From the NCBI RefSeq assembly GCF_007896435.1, contig NZ_VCBL01000001.1:477994-541993 (forward strand): a DNA stretch of 64,000 nucleotides, read 5' to 3'. Position numbers and translations under genes: made by a program. This document shows, piece after piece, positions 1-8,395 of the stretch (position 1 is its first letter; every line of letters starts with the position of its first letter). This stretch comes from Rummeliibacillus suwonensis. GTDB taxonomy: Bacteria > Bacillota > Bacilli > Bacillales_A > Planococcaceae. The notes under the pieces were generated by a model. It was not told the origin of the DNA. It ran no database searches and was given only the letters and a program-made list of their open reading frames with translations.

Positions 1-102
1 GAAAAAGATAGATAAGGGATCAACTGCCCGTAAAAGCCCGATTGGTTCAGCTAACTATCCGTGGGGATGAAGAACCCCCCACGGATGGAAGCTTCACTTT
101 AT
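1..102 (+). repeat. Family A repeat, right part (cut by window start)
   Basis: This is the right portion of a family A repeat. It contains the AACTGCCCGTAAAAG block, GATTGGTTC, the CCGTGGGG/CCCCCCACGG hairpin, and the terminal GGAAGCTTCACTTTAT. It lacks the GCCACGTCCTGTGGC module found in full copies such as 4140-4357, with a short AGCTAACTA linker in its place. The left end lies outside the window. The remaining bases up to 388 hold no recognised feature. Confidence 0.75.
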
Positions 103-388
103 CATGCATGAAAAAAATCGAAAGTTAAAAACGAAATGGGCATCGCATTAATGACCGTGAATCTACGAAAATGCCCGGTCAATAGACAAAATGGTAAAAG
201 AACTAATAACAAGAAATGGAGAAGGGAGAATTTGAATTGACTCAGATTCTTCTTTCTTTCTATTTAGAGTTAGTTGTGTCTCAGTCTCTTTCTTTTTTTA
301 GGGAATGTTATTTCCAGTTTTCTAGAGTATCGCGTATACTTAATATAAGTAAAATAATTAGGTATTTTTGTGAATGGAGTGGAAATAA

Positions 389-1468
389 TTGACGAAAAAA
401 CTATGGTTTCAAGCGGGTGTGGGTATACTTCTGGCATTATTAATCGTGAAGTATTTTCTCGAAATCAAATCCCTCTTCTATCCAATCGTAGTCATATTAA
501 GCGCTATATTTATCCCATTGTTAGCTGGGGGAATTTTATACTATGTAACCGAACCAATCCAACGTTTTTTAGAAAAGAAAAAATTTCCGCGTTGGGCAAG
601 CATACTCTCTATTATTGTATTAATCAGCATCGCAGTCTATGGCTTTATAGCTATTGTCGTCCCACCGATCAATACGCAAATCAATAATTTAGTGAAAGCA
701 ACGCCAACATTGGCAAATGAGCTTTCAGATATGGTGGATTATGTACTAAAAAATCGTGAAAACTTCCCAGATCAACTAAATGATGCGATCGATAGCGTAA
801 CAAATTCCATCCAAGACTATGCAGTATTTACAAGTAAATTTTTAGTTCAATTCATTTCGAGTATTGTTTCAGGAGCATTTGTGTTAATACTTGTGCCATT
901 TTTCTTTATCTACATGTTAAAGGATCACGAAAAATTTGCTCCAACGATTTATAATTTATTTACAGGTTCAAGACGTGCATGGATTAAGAAAACATTATCT
1001 GAAATCGATGATGTATTACGCAATTATATTCAGGGTCAGTTACTGATCAGTTTTATCTTGGCGATTATTATTTTCATTGGCTATAAAATTATAGGGTTAG
1101 AATATGCATTATTACTGGCACTGTTTGCTTTCTTTATGAATATGGTACCGTTTATTGGACCATGGATCGCACTTGTTCCAGCAATAATAGTAGGCCTTGT
1201 ACATGATCCAATGCAAGCCGTCTGGGTATGTGTCGTGACACTTGTTGCACAACAAATAGATAGTAACTTTATCACACCAAATGTCATGGGGAAAACACTA
1301 GATATTCATCCATTGACTGTTATCACGATTATTCTAGCAGCAGGTAATATTGCAGGGTTTGTAGGAATTTTACTAGGTGTACCGTTGTATGCTGTCGGGA
1401 AAGTAGTGGTGAAGAATGTTTATCAACATTGGAAAGCAATTCGTACCACTGCAACTAAAAATGTGTAG
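389..1468 (+). CDS. AI-2E family transporter (permease)
   Basis: A 359-residue multi-pass membrane protein of the AI-2E transporter family (PF01594). Members include the autoinducer-2 exporter TqsA, but most Bacillales paralogues have no known substrate. The hydrophobic N-terminal helix pair is followed by a soluble segment around residues 95-135 and several further helices. The C-terminal part carries the family-typical N-x-VPFIGPW stretch and QQIDSNFITPNVMG. The start is TTG at 389, preceded by a GGAGTGG ribosome binding site; no ATG gives a better start. The stop codon abuts the next gene, suggesting co-transcription with the NUDIX gene. Substrate is not predictable from sequence. Confidence 0.85.
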   Translation: MTKKLWFQAGVGILLALLIVKYFLEIKSLFYPIVVILSAIFIPLLAGGILYYVTEPIQRFLEKKKFPRWASILSIIVLISIAVYGFIAIVVPPINTQINNLVKATPTLANELSDMVDYVLKNRENFPDQLNDAIDSVTNSIQDYAVFTSKFLVQFISSIVSGAFVLILVPFFFIYMLKDHEKFAPTIYNLFTGSRRAWIKKTLSEIDDVLRNYIQGQLLISFILAIIIFIGYKIIGLEYALLLALFAFFMNMVPFIGPWIALVPAIIVGLVHDPMQAVWVCVVTLVAQQIDSNFITPNVMGKTLDIHPLTVITIILAAGNIAGFVGILLGVPLYAVGKVVVKNVYQHWKAIRTTATKNV

Positions 1469-1477
1469 GTGATAGAA

Positions 1478-2101
1478 GTGGAAACGGAGATTTTAAAAAC
1501 TTTCGATGAACAGCATAAACCATTAGGTGTTGCTACGAGGGCAGAGATACATGCAAAAGGATTATGGCATGAAACTTTCCATTGCTGGTTGATCAGTGAG
1601 ATTGCTGGCGATTATTATTTGTATTATCAGTTAAGAAGTGCTGATAAGAAAGATTATCCCTCCCTTTTTGATGTGACAGCAGCCGGGCATTTGCTGGCAT
1701 CAGAAACACCTGATGATGGTATAAGAGAATTACATGAAGAGCTAGGGCTATATTTGACGATAGAAGATCTAGAAAAACTAGAGATCATCCCTACAATGAT
1801 GAAAAAATCCTCCATACATGATTGTGAATTTGCTCATGTATTTCTTGCGGTACAGTCGGGAAGCTTTACTGATTTCCGTTTACAAGTGGAGGAGGTCGCC
1901 GGTATTGTACGTGCAAAATTGACAGATGTTATCGATTTTATTGCAGGTGATACACCATTCCTCCATCTAATCGGGTTTGAGATACTTGCAAATGGAGAAA
2001 AGAAAAATCTTGTTTTAGATGCAAAACCGAGTGATTTTGTCCGGTATGACGGTCCATATATGACAACATTCATGAATTTATTGAAACAAAGGTTTCTATA
2101 A
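1478..2101 (+). CDS. NUDIX hydrolase, isopentenyl-diphosphate isomerase-like subgroup
   Basis: A 207-residue NUDIX protein. The NUDIX box reads GHLLASETPDDGIRELHEE, with one residue fewer between the first Glu and the RE pair than the textbook GX5EX7REUXEEXGU pattern. The N-terminal KTFDEQHKPLGVATRAEIHAKGLWH stretch, taken in parts, resembles the YfcD/IPP-isomerase-like subgroup. Such enzymes usually hydrolyse a nucleoside diphosphate linked to another group; the substrate here is unknown. GTG at 1478 was chosen because AGGTGAT at 1467-1473 is correctly spaced from it; GTG at 1469 is in frame but has no ribosome binding site. It directly follows the AI-2E gene and is followed by a strong terminator. 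Confidence 0.8.
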   Translation: METEILKTFDEQHKPLGVATRAEIHAKGLWHETFHCWLISEIAGDYYLYYQLRSADKKDYPSLFDVTAAGHLLASETPDDGIRELHEELGLYLTIEDLEKLEIIPTMMKKSSIHDCEFAHVFLAVQSGSFTDFRLQVEEVAGIVRAKLTDVIDFIAGDTPFLHLIGFEILANGEKKNLVLDAKPSDFVRYDGPYMTTFMNLLKQRFL

Positions 2102-2141
2102 CGAAATGGGTTGAGTATGATCAACCTATTTCGTTCTTTTC
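2100..2141 (+). terminator. Rho-independent terminator after the NUDIX gene
   Basis: AACGAAAT and GGTTGA pair with TCAACC and ATTTCGTT around a short loop, followed by CTTTTC. The stem begins at the NUDIX stop codon. Confidence 0.75.
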
Positions 2142-2210
2142 ATTTTAGGACGATTAAAAATACGAAAGATGCTATACTTAAAACGATTATGAAGGACAAA
2201 GGAGAACACT

Positions 2211-2678
2211 ATGTTAACATTTGAGCAAAAACAACAAATTATTGAAGGTTTTCCAGAACTCACACGTAAAGAGATTTCAATGAACCGTTTAAATTATCAT
2301 TTTGACGGTAGTCAATATGATAAAAAAATCGTAGTTGAAAAACTACATCCAAATGGCAATGGTTTTGTTTATGTTGGAGATTTACTGCGATATAATGCGG
2401 ATGACAGAGGTTTAGTGAATATTCGCGATTTCTCAGAACAAGAGTTGCGAGAAGCCATTGAAGATTCTATTATGTATTTATCAGAAGTAGATGAGCCCGT
2501 TGAAGAAGTGAAGATTGAACAAATTTGGCGTAATCGTACGAATGATCAATTACTTCTTGTCAATGATGCACCTTATTGGAATATTTATCATGGTTTTAAC
2601 TTAGAAGAAAGCTTTGGCACACGTAAGGATGCTGAAGATTATCTATTTGCTGAAGGTTTTAAACCATCGAATAAATAG
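2211..2678 (+). CDS. Conserved hypothetical protein
   Basis: A 155-residue soluble, acidic protein with no signal peptide or membrane segment. I do not recognise the family. Visible features are an N-terminal FEQKQQIIEGF stretch, a central NGFVYVGDLLRYNADDRGLVNIRDF segment seen in two parts that looks like a small alpha/beta fold, and a C-terminal half rich in aromatic residues (WRNRTNDQLLLV, PYWNIYHGF). The start has a good GGAG ribosome binding site seven bases upstream of ATG. It is followed after 25 bases by a small membrane-peptide gene and could be co-transcribed with it. Confidence 0.7.
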   Translation: MLTFEQKQQIIEGFPELTRKEISMNRLNYHFDGSQYDKKIVVEKLHPNGNGFVYVGDLLRYNADDRGLVNIRDFSEQELREAIEDSIMYLSEVDEPVEEVKIEQIWRNRTNDQLLLVNDAPYWNIYHGFNLEESFGTRKDAEDYLFAEGFKPSNK

Positions 2679-2703
2679 TATGAATCTGGAAAGGAAGAAG
2701 CAG

Positions 2704-2856
2704 ATGTCAGGTAAAAAGATAACCATATTCGTGATAGGCTTTGTGATTATTTGTGCGATTCTTATTTATCTATCGATATCAATCTTTTATAAAAACAATC
2801 CACATCAACCAAATCAAAAATCATTAGGTTTGATAACGGAAATTACTCATAAGTGA
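2704..2856 (+). CDS. Small single-helix membrane protein
   Basis: A 50-residue peptide: MSGKK, then a hydrophobic helix of about 22 residues (ITIFVIGFVIICAILIYL), then a short polar tail. AAGGA at 2691-2695 is eight bases upstream of ATG 2704, which decides this start over the in-frame ATG at 2680. No function can be assigned. A terminator hairpin follows at 2919-2959. Small size and lack of a recognisable family keep confidence moderate. Confidence 0.5.
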   Translation: MSGKKITIFVIGFVIICAILIYLSISIFYKNNPHQPNQKSLGLITEITHK

Positions 2857-2918
2857 ATGGGCCAAGCTTATGCTGTTTGAAGAACTGAATTATGAAATTA
2901 ACTCTTTTGTATGAATTT

Positions 2919-2959
2919 AAAAAAACGTTATTCATCGATTTTTCGAATAGCGTTTTTTT
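2919..2959 (+). terminator. Rho-independent terminator
   Basis: AAAAAACGTTATTC pairs with GAATAGCGTTTTTT around ATCGATTTTTC, ending in a T run. It would end transcripts of the small membrane-protein gene. Confidence 0.75.
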
Positions 2960-3001
2960 ATTTGAGTTACAAGACTTAGTGCTATCAATGGGAGTTAATA
3001 A

Positions 3002-3016
3002 AGATAATCATTATCA
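3002..3016. promoter_or_regulatory. Fur-box-like palindrome at the edge of a family B element
   Basis: AGATAATCATTATCA matches the 7-1-7 Fur consensus TGATAATNATTATCA at 14 of 15 positions. The last two bases belong to the terminal repeat of the adjoining mobile element, so the site before insertion would have been a weaker match. No promoter with it is evident, and the nearest downstream gene (DUF1003) is now almost 600 bases away. It may be a decoy or a coincidence. Confidence 0.3.
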
Positions 3017-3386
3017 GGCGTGTTGATTAGGCAGAAATTAGGGAATATTTTTGATATAATTCTTAAAAAAACATGTATTTTTCGTTTCATTTATGTAGAT
3101 TGGAGCGGAGGCTTGCTCGACTCCTCGAAAATGCATGCGCATTTCCTTCGTGCGGTGTGGATTCAGGAAGCCAATTCAATGTCCCGCGGGAAAAGCGAGA
3201 CAGTTGAGACCCTGCAGCGAAGCGATTAAGGAACGGAGTCTAAGGGCGCCACGTCCTGTGGCAACGACTCCGTGACCAACATCCTGTTGCCCCCAGCGCT
3301 CGCCCGCAGGAAAGCGAGCAAGCCGTAGCGGAAATCAACGAATTCTCCCTATCTTCATGGATAAAATTGGATAATCAACACGTCTG
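3015..3386. mobile_element. Family B element, long form with the shared module, 9-bp target duplication
   Basis: The 372-bp element is bounded by CAGGCGTGTTGATTA at the left and its inverse (CAGACGTGTTGATTA) at the right, 14 of 15 bases identical. It is flanked by the direct repeat AATCATTAT at 3006-3014 and 3387-3395. Inside, GGCTTGCTCG pairs with CGAGCAAGCC as an outer stem. Compared with the short copy at 23014-23263 it has two insertions: a segment with the near-palindrome AAATGCATGCGCATTT, and the module at 3234-3291 (stem CGGAGTC/GACTCCG enclosing GCCACGTCCTGTGGC). It has no coding capacity, so it must be moved in trans. Confidence 0.8.
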
Positions 3387-3593
3387 AATCATTATATTAC
3401 CATAGAGAGATTTTCTTAAGATTCCCTTGTGGTGGTTCAAGTGTCTTTTAAACAAGGGAGTAGTCTCTTTTGCATTGTGAAAATTTCTATAAGTCCATGG
3501 TTTTAACAAGGGTTTACCAATCGAATTTGATAGTATAGTAAATGGTTATAGGTACAATATTTCTATAAACATTACAAATGGAGGATAAAGAAG

Positions 3594-4115
3594 ATGCATA
3601 TTAATGATCCAAACAGGTTGGAGTTAATTAAAATGATATTGGATGATGATACAATTTCAACTGAAGAAGGTGAAATTTTAAAAGTACTATTAAAAGAACA
3701 CGTTTCTCAAAATGCTATTTTAGAGCATGAAAACGACCAAACTTTTGGACAGAAAGCAGCAGATATACTAGCAAAATTTGCAGGAAGCTGGTCTTTCCTC
3801 ATCGTATTTTGCCTAACACTTATTTTTTGGATTATATTAAATACAATCCTTTTAACAAAACCATATGATGGTTATCCATTCATCCTATTGAATCTAGTCT
3901 TATCATGTGTTGCAGCAGTTCAAGCACCCATTATTATGATGAGTCAAAATCGCCAAGAGGAAAAAGACAGACTAAGAGGAACCAATGACTATAAAGTAAA
4001 CCTCAAATCAGAAATCATTATACAAGACATGTATCAAAAACTAGAAAAGATACTTAAAAATCAACATGACATTTCGGCAAGACTAAAAGCATTAGAAGAA
4101 AAAGATAAAATTTAA
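3594..4115 (+). CDS. DUF1003 family membrane protein
   Basis: A 173-residue protein with a soluble N-terminus (about 60 residues), two membrane helices at roughly residues 63-84 and 95-117, and a cytoplasmic coiled-coil-like tail. Family hallmarks are FAGSWSF before helix one, YPFILLNLVLS in helix two, QAPIIMMSQNRQEEKDR, and DYKVNLKSE. DUF1003 proteins are widespread in bacteria and their function is not established. ATG at 3594 follows GGAGGATAAAGAAG. The gene is monocistronic, with family B and family A repeats on either side. Confidence 0.85.
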   Translation: MHINDPNRLELIKMILDDDTISTEEGEILKVLLKEHVSQNAILEHENDQTFGQKAADILAKFAGSWSFLIVFCLTLIFWIILNTILLTKPYDGYPFILLNLVLSCVAAVQAPIIMMSQNRQEEKDRLRGTNDYKVNLKSEIIIQDMYQKLEKILKNQHDISARLKALEEKDKI

Positions 4116-4139
4116 AGTTAGCTTAAGAAAAAATAAACT

Positions 4140-4357
4140 TTTATCCCGCTTTAACGGGCAGTAAGACCCCCATCTCAAGATTGAGAGAGAAACGAGAAAG
4201 ATAGATGGGGGATCAACTGCCCGTAAAAGTCCGATTGGTTCGGACGGGCAGGATGTTGGTCACTCAGGTGTTACCACAGGACGTGGCGTTCTTAACCTGA
4301 GTTCCTCTATTTCAGTGGGGGATGAAGAAAACCTCCGCTGATGGAGTTTCACTTTAT
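4140..4357 (+). repeat. Family A repeat, full length with the shared module
   Basis: The copy runs from TTTATCCCGC to CACTTTAT. Successive hairpins are visible: ACGGGCAGT with ACTGCCCGT; CCCCCATCT with AGATGGGGG; GTCCGA with TCGGAC; ACTCAGGT with ACCTGAGT around the conserved ACCACAGGACGTGGC; and GGGGGAT...CCTCCGC near the right end. The module is in the opposite orientation to that in the plus-strand B and C copies. There is no open reading frame. Confidence 0.85.
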
Positions 4358-4379
4358 ATGCGCTCTTTAATTGGCAAAG

Positions 4380-4532
4380 GAATTAACTTCATAAATGCTT
4401 TTCTAGTTGGAAAATACGAACATTTTCCAAATAAATAGCTCAATATCTATATAAATGGTTCTAAAAATACAGGGCTTTTCAAAAACTATGCCAAACAGGA
4501 TTCCCCTGAATTTTGTAAAATCAACACGTGTA
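4380..4532. mobile_element. Remnant joining a C-type left end to a reversed B-type left end
   Basis: Bases 4380-4440 resemble the family C left end (GAATTAACTTCATAAATG, AAAATACGAACATT, AATAGCT). Bases 4443-4532 match the reverse complement of the left arm of the B element at 23014 (ATATAAATGGT, TTTTCAAAAACTATG, AAAATCAACACGTG). The GC-rich centre is missing. This is a deleted chimera of two families. Confidence 0.55.
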
Positions 4533-4685
4533 GTTTTATATAGTAACATCCGGAATAGTATATTCCACTATAGATAGAAGATCTTCACTGATATTGCTTC
4601 ATTGCTTTTCTATGGAGAGTGTAAAGGTTTAATTTGAATGATAATTAGAATTGAAATTGTAGAGATATTAAAATAGGATTTTAAT

Positions 4686-4733
4686 AAGCAGAAATCAATG
4701 TTAATTTTTATGACATTGATTTTTGCTTTTTAT
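4686..4733 (+). terminator. Terminator-like hairpin with no obvious gene
   Basis: GCAGAAATCAATGT pairs with ACATTGATTTTTGC around TAATTTTTATG and is followed by TTTTT. The preceding 150 bases (4533-4685) contain no gene I can support. It may end a short unannotated transcript or be a relic. Confidence 0.5.
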
Positions 4734-4739
4734 TATTCA

Positions 4740-4958
4740 TTTATCCCGCTTTAACGAGCAGTAAGACCCCATCTCAAGATTGAGAGAGAAATGAGAAAGA
4801 TAGATGGGGGATCAACTGCCCGTAAAAGTCCGATTGGTTCGGACGGGCAGGATGTTGGTCACTCAGGTGTTACCACAGGACATGGCGTTCTTAATTTGAG
4901 TTCCTCTATTTCAATTGGGGGATGAAGAAAACCCCCACTGATGGAAGCTTCACTTTAT
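4740..4958 (+). repeat. Family A repeat, full length with the shared module
   Basis: A second full-length copy 382 bases downstream of the first, in the same orientation, running from TTTATCCCGC to CACTTTAT. In the module the closing stem is ACTCAGGT with ATTTGAGT, so two G-C pairs became G-T wobbles and pairing is preserved. The hairpin loop arm has one change (CATGG for CGTGG). The right-end hairpin and GGAAGCTTCACTTTAT are intact. The bases from 4959 to 5190 hold nothing recognisable. Confidence 0.85.
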
Positions 4959-5190
4959 GCATGGAATAGGAGAAAATTGGATAGGTGCTACGTTTGATAC
5001 TGTTTATAAGTAGCAACATGAATCATTTGTTACTTCTTCTATGTAAAGGGTTCGGTCATTTTCAAAAGTATTATATGACAGGGAAAATGAGTCATTATTG
5101 AATTATGGTTTGTACAAGTTGCCTAATGTATTATAGATAAATTGTTAATATTACTAAAGAATATTAATGTGAGAAAAAATATAATAACCA

Positions 5191-5207
5191 TGTAATGAAA
5201 AATAACG
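5191..5207. promoter_or_regulatory. Possible GlnR/TnrA-type nitrogen operator
   Basis: TGTAATGAAAAATAACG fits TGTNA-N7-TNACA except for the last base. It lies 28 bases before the ABC transporter start codon. Nitrogen control would fit an importer next to allantoinase, but the match is weak in the AT core and could be chance. Confidence 0.25.
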
Positions 5208-5234
5208 TATAAAATAATGTAAGAAGGTGTTTGT

Positions 5235-5945
5235 ATGGAACTTGTGTTAAATAATATAAAAAAGAGTTTTGGTGACAAGATTGTCTTGCAAGATATCAAT
5301 CTAGAAGTTGAAGATGGTGAATTTGTTTGCATTCTCGGTCATAGTGGATGTGGTAAATCAACTATGCTGAACTTAATCGCAGGTTTTACAAAACCGGATT
5401 CTGGGGACATATCAGTCAATCGAGTGCCCATTGGCAAGCCTAATCAGGAACGTGGGATTGTCTTTCAGGAGCACGCCCTGTTTCCTTGGTACACTGTTTT
5501 TGAAAATATTGCTTTTGGACCAACTGTTCAGGGAAAGTCAAAAGAGGAAGTACAAAAAATCGCTTATAAATATCTTCAGATGATTGGCTTGGAGCCATTT
5601 GAACACCATTATCCTTCAGAACTATCAGGAGGGATGAAACAAAGGGTAGGGATTGCAAGAGCTTTAGCGGGTCAGCCCAAACTCCTTTTAATGGACGAGC
5701 CTTTTGCGGCACTTGATGTATTTACAAAAGAAACGATGAGAAAAGAATTAATAGATATTTGGAATGAGCTAAAGACGACTATTATCTTTATAACGCATGA
5801 TATTGCAGAAGCCGTTTACTTAGCTGATCGTATTGTTGTAATGAAACAAGGTGTAATTGCGGCGGAAAAACAAATATCAATGAAACGACCAAGGGAAATA
5901 GAAAATTCTCTTGTTCAAGAATTGCAACAAATTCTAATTAATTAA
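5235..5945 (+). CDS. ABC transporter ATP-binding protein, nitrate/sulfonate/taurine type
   Basis: A 236-residue ATPase subunit of the SsuB/TauB group. Visible motifs in order are Walker A GHSGCGKST, the Q-loop region GIVFQEHALFPWYTV, the signature LSGGMKQR, Walker B LLLMDEPFAALD, and the switch histidine in FITHD. It would energise import by the permease and lipoprotein encoded immediately downstream; the gap to the permease start is 13 bases. ATG 5235 is preceded by GAAGGTG. The closest known systems import alkanesulfonates, taurine, nitrate or thiamine precursors. The allantoinase gene downstream suggests a nitrogen-containing substrate, but that is inference. Confidence 0.88.
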   Translation: MELVLNNIKKSFGDKIVLQDINLEVEDGEFVCILGHSGCGKSTMLNLIAGFTKPDSGDISVNRVPIGKPNQERGIVFQEHALFPWYTVFENIAFGPTVQGKSKEEVQKIAYKYLQMIGLEPFEHHYPSELSGGMKQRVGIARALAGQPKLLLMDEPFAALDVFTKETMRKELIDIWNELKTTIIFITHDIAEAVYLADRIVVMKQGVIAAEKQISMKRPREIENSLVQELQQILIN

Positions 5946-5958
5946 GGAGGCTTGTGTG

Positions 5959-6801
5959 ATGACTATGAACACTATAGTAGATGAGCAACAGAAAGTTCAC
6001 ACGGTAAGCAAAAATAAAATAAAGAATGACAACAAATTATCGTGGGTACCAATTGTTGCTGTTATCGCCCTCTGGGAACTGTTTGCTCGATATAATTTGC
6101 AGGCAGAAATGTTTAATCCAAAATTTTTACCACCTCCCTCAATCATCGTTGCCCAAATGTGGGAATTGGTACAAACAGGTATACTAGTGAAAAGCATTGT
6201 TGCAAGTACTATTCGTGTATTTATAGGATCTATGATTGGAATCGCGTTAGGTGTATCGGTTGCATTGCTAATTGGTAGTAATAGAGTCGTTGACTATTGG
6301 ATGTCCCCTATTTTGAACGTCTTAGGGCCGATTCCCGCATTGGCCATTTTACCTTTATTTATTATTTGGTTTGGTATTGGAGAGTTGCCAAAGATCATTT
6401 TAATAGCTTGGACAGTGTTTTTTCCAGTACTCACCAATACACTAGATGGTTTAAAATCTGTTAATTCGACATTAATTCGTTCAGCAATGAGTTTAGGAGC
6501 CTCACATTTTCAAATATTTAAGCGCGTTATTACACCGTCCATTTTACCTAACGTCTTAGCAGGTTGCCAAATCAGCTTAGGATTAGCATTTTCGGCATTA
6601 GTCGTATCAGAGATGTTAGGGGCGACATCAGGGTTAGGTTATATCATTGTTGATGCGCGAAATTATTTCAAAATTGAAAATATGTATGTTGCCATTATCG
6701 TTATTGGATTGGAATATAGTTTATTCTCTATTTTCTTTAAATGGATTGAAAGAAAATTATTATCCTGGAGGAAAAATGGGTTGTCGGCAGTAGAAAAATA
6801 A
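5959..6801 (+). CDS. ABC transporter permease, SsuC/TauC-like
   Basis: A 280-residue inner-membrane permease with the usual six or so helices of the binding-protein-dependent transport family (PF00528). The EAA-loop signature is visible as SLGASHFQIFKRVITPSILPN seen in parts around residues 178-197. ATG 5959 is used because AAGGAGG at 5944-5950 is eight bases upstream; the GTG at 5956 is too close. The second gene of a three-gene operon, 27 bases before the binding lipoprotein. Substrate unknown. Confidence 0.88.
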   Translation: MTMNTIVDEQQKVHTVSKNKIKNDNKLSWVPIVAVIALWELFARYNLQAEMFNPKFLPPPSIIVAQMWELVQTGILVKSIVASTIRVFIGSMIGIALGVSVALLIGSNRVVDYWMSPILNVLGPIPALAILPLFIIWFGIGELPKIILIAWTVFFPVLTNTLDGLKSVNSTLIRSAMSLGASHFQIFKRVITPSILPNVLAGCQISLGLAFSALVVSEMLGATSGLGYIIVDARNYFKIENMYVAIIVIGLEYSLFSIFFKWIERKLLSWRKNGLSAVEK

Positions 6802-6828
6802 ATTAAAAAAGATATCGGAGGAGTTTAT

Positions 6829-7884
6829 ATGAAAAAGTATTTATCCATTTTAGTTGTGTGCGTAGTGATGGTACTAGCTGCATGTGGAAAAGATTCATCT
6901 AAAGATCAAAGTTCAAATGGAAGTACAGATGGTAAACCAGAAAAAACGGAAATTGAATTAGTTGGTGTTCGAGATGCACAAATATCTTCTCAACAAATCA
7001 TCGCTGATAAGAAAGGTTATTTTAAAGAAGAAGGATTAACAGTTAAAAATAAATTAATCGAAAGTGGCCCAGATATTGCACCGCTTGTGTCAGGTGGCAG
7101 TGCACCTATTAGCTTACAAACAAATTTTATGGATATTATTTTAGCCTCAAATGGTGTAAAGGTAAAAATTGTTGCGCCTTTAGCGCAGATTGCAGGTACT
7201 CAAGCAGTAGTCGCTGGACCAAAAGCTAATATTTCATCCCCAAAAGATTTAGAAGGTAAAACGATTGGTATTCCATCAGGAGCAGATGTTCAAATCGCCA
7301 TCAATAAAATGGCGGCAGAATACAATGTAGATATGAAGAAAGTAAAAGTAGCGAATTTAGCACCTAGTGATGCTTTAGCAGCCTTACAAAATGGTAGTGT
7401 AGATGCTATGGCGGCATGGGAACCGTTTATTACGAAGGCAATTGGAGAAGGTGGAAAACTTCTATTTAGTGGAACAAAAAGTTATTTAGAGGGCAATGAG
7501 AAAGATGTGGATTGGATGAGTGTACATTCAACGCTACAAGTAACCGATGATTATCTAAAAGAAAATCCGAATACTGTAAAGGCAGTTATTCGTTCATTAG
7601 AAAAAGCGACGATATTTATCAATGATCATCGTGAAGAGGCAGTGAAAATATTAGCGCCAGAACTCCATTTGTCAGAAAAAGAATTAACAGAAATTATGAA
7701 TCGTAACGTTTATAATATGCAAGTTGACGATTCATTTATCAATGGAAGTAATGGAAAAACTGTAACAGATTACTTAATGAATACAAATAATATTTCAAAA
7801 GTTCCCTCACAATCAGATTATATTAATCTTTCTTATTTAAAAGAGGTAAATAAAGAGTTAGTAAAAGCAGATGTAAAAAAATAG
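6829..7884 (+). CDS. ABC transporter substrate-binding lipoprotein, SsuA/NMT1-like
   Basis: A 351-residue lipoprotein. The signal peptide ends in the lipobox LAAC, with Cys at about residue 19, followed by a Ser/Lys-rich linker. The mature part is a periplasmic-binding-protein type II fold of the SsuA/NMT1 group, with the typical VGVRDAQISSQQIIADKKGYF opening (seen in parts), the GKTIGIPSGADVQ hinge segment, and AAWEPF. ATG 6829 follows a clear GGAGGAG. It captures the substrate outside the membrane for the permease/ATPase pair. In this family substrates include sulfonates, pyrimidines, nitrate and aromatic acids, so the ligand cannot be read from sequence. Confidence 0.87.
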   Translation: MKKYLSILVVCVVMVLAACGKDSSKDQSSNGSTDGKPEKTEIELVGVRDAQISSQQIIADKKGYFKEEGLTVKNKLIESGPDIAPLVSGGSAPISLQTNFMDIILASNGVKVKIVAPLAQIAGTQAVVAGPKANISSPKDLEGKTIGIPSGADVQIAINKMAAEYNVDMKKVKVANLAPSDALAALQNGSVDAMAAWEPFITKAIGEGGKLLFSGTKSYLEGNEKDVDWMSVHSTLQVTDDYLKENPNTVKAVIRSLEKATIFINDHREEAVKILAPELHLSEKELTEIMNRNVYNMQVDDSFINGSNGKTVTDYLMNTNNISKVPSQSDYINLSYLKEVNKELVKADVKK

Positions 7885-7904
7885 AAATAACTTCTTTTAT
7901 GAAT

Positions 7905-8256
7905 GAATCAATTTCATAAATCATTTTCTTCTTAAAAAATACGAACATTTAATAATAGCTAATTTTATAGTTGTGGAGCGGAAGACGGCGACTCCTCGAA
8001 AATGCATGCGCATTTCCTTCGTGCGGTGTTGTTTCGATGAAGCCAATTCAATGTCCCGCGGGAAAAGCGAATAGATGAGACCCCGCAGCGTAGCGATTAA
8101 GGAACGGAGTCTAAGGGCGCCACGTCCTGTGGCAACGACTCCGTGACCAACATCCTGTTGCCCCCAGCGTTCGCCCGCAGGAAAGCGAGTAAGCCGGAGC
8201 GGAAATCAGCGAATACACTATATTTTGTGGGGAAAATTGGATAATCAACACGCTTG
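7905..8256. mobile_element. Chimeric element: C-type left half, B-type right half
   Basis: The left end is that of family C (GAATCAATTTCATAAATC, ATACGAACATTTAATAATAGC, AGACGGCGACTCC). The right end is that of family B (GAAAGCGAGTAAGCC, GGATAATCAACACGCTTG). The middle carries both insertions, including the module (CGGAGTC 8105-8111, GCCACGTCCTGTGGC 8119-8133, GACTCCG 8137-8143). The outer stem cannot form because AGACGGCG on the left has no partner on the right. No target duplication is seen. It separates the ABC operon from allB. Confidence 0.7.
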
Positions 8257-8395
8257 ATGAGTGATTACTCTATGATGAAGAAATTCTTGACATAAAAAAG
8301 TACCCTTCAATGGATGCGTAGTTATTGGAAAAGTCGGACCATCTCAAAAAAGGTGAAAATCATTTCAAACGGTGACGTTTAAGGGGAGAGTTTCA

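Noticed and set aside
370-687. 105-codon frame overlapping the AI-2E gene start
   Set aside because: A shadow of the permease gene in another frame; Cys/Asn/Tyr-rich and unsupported.
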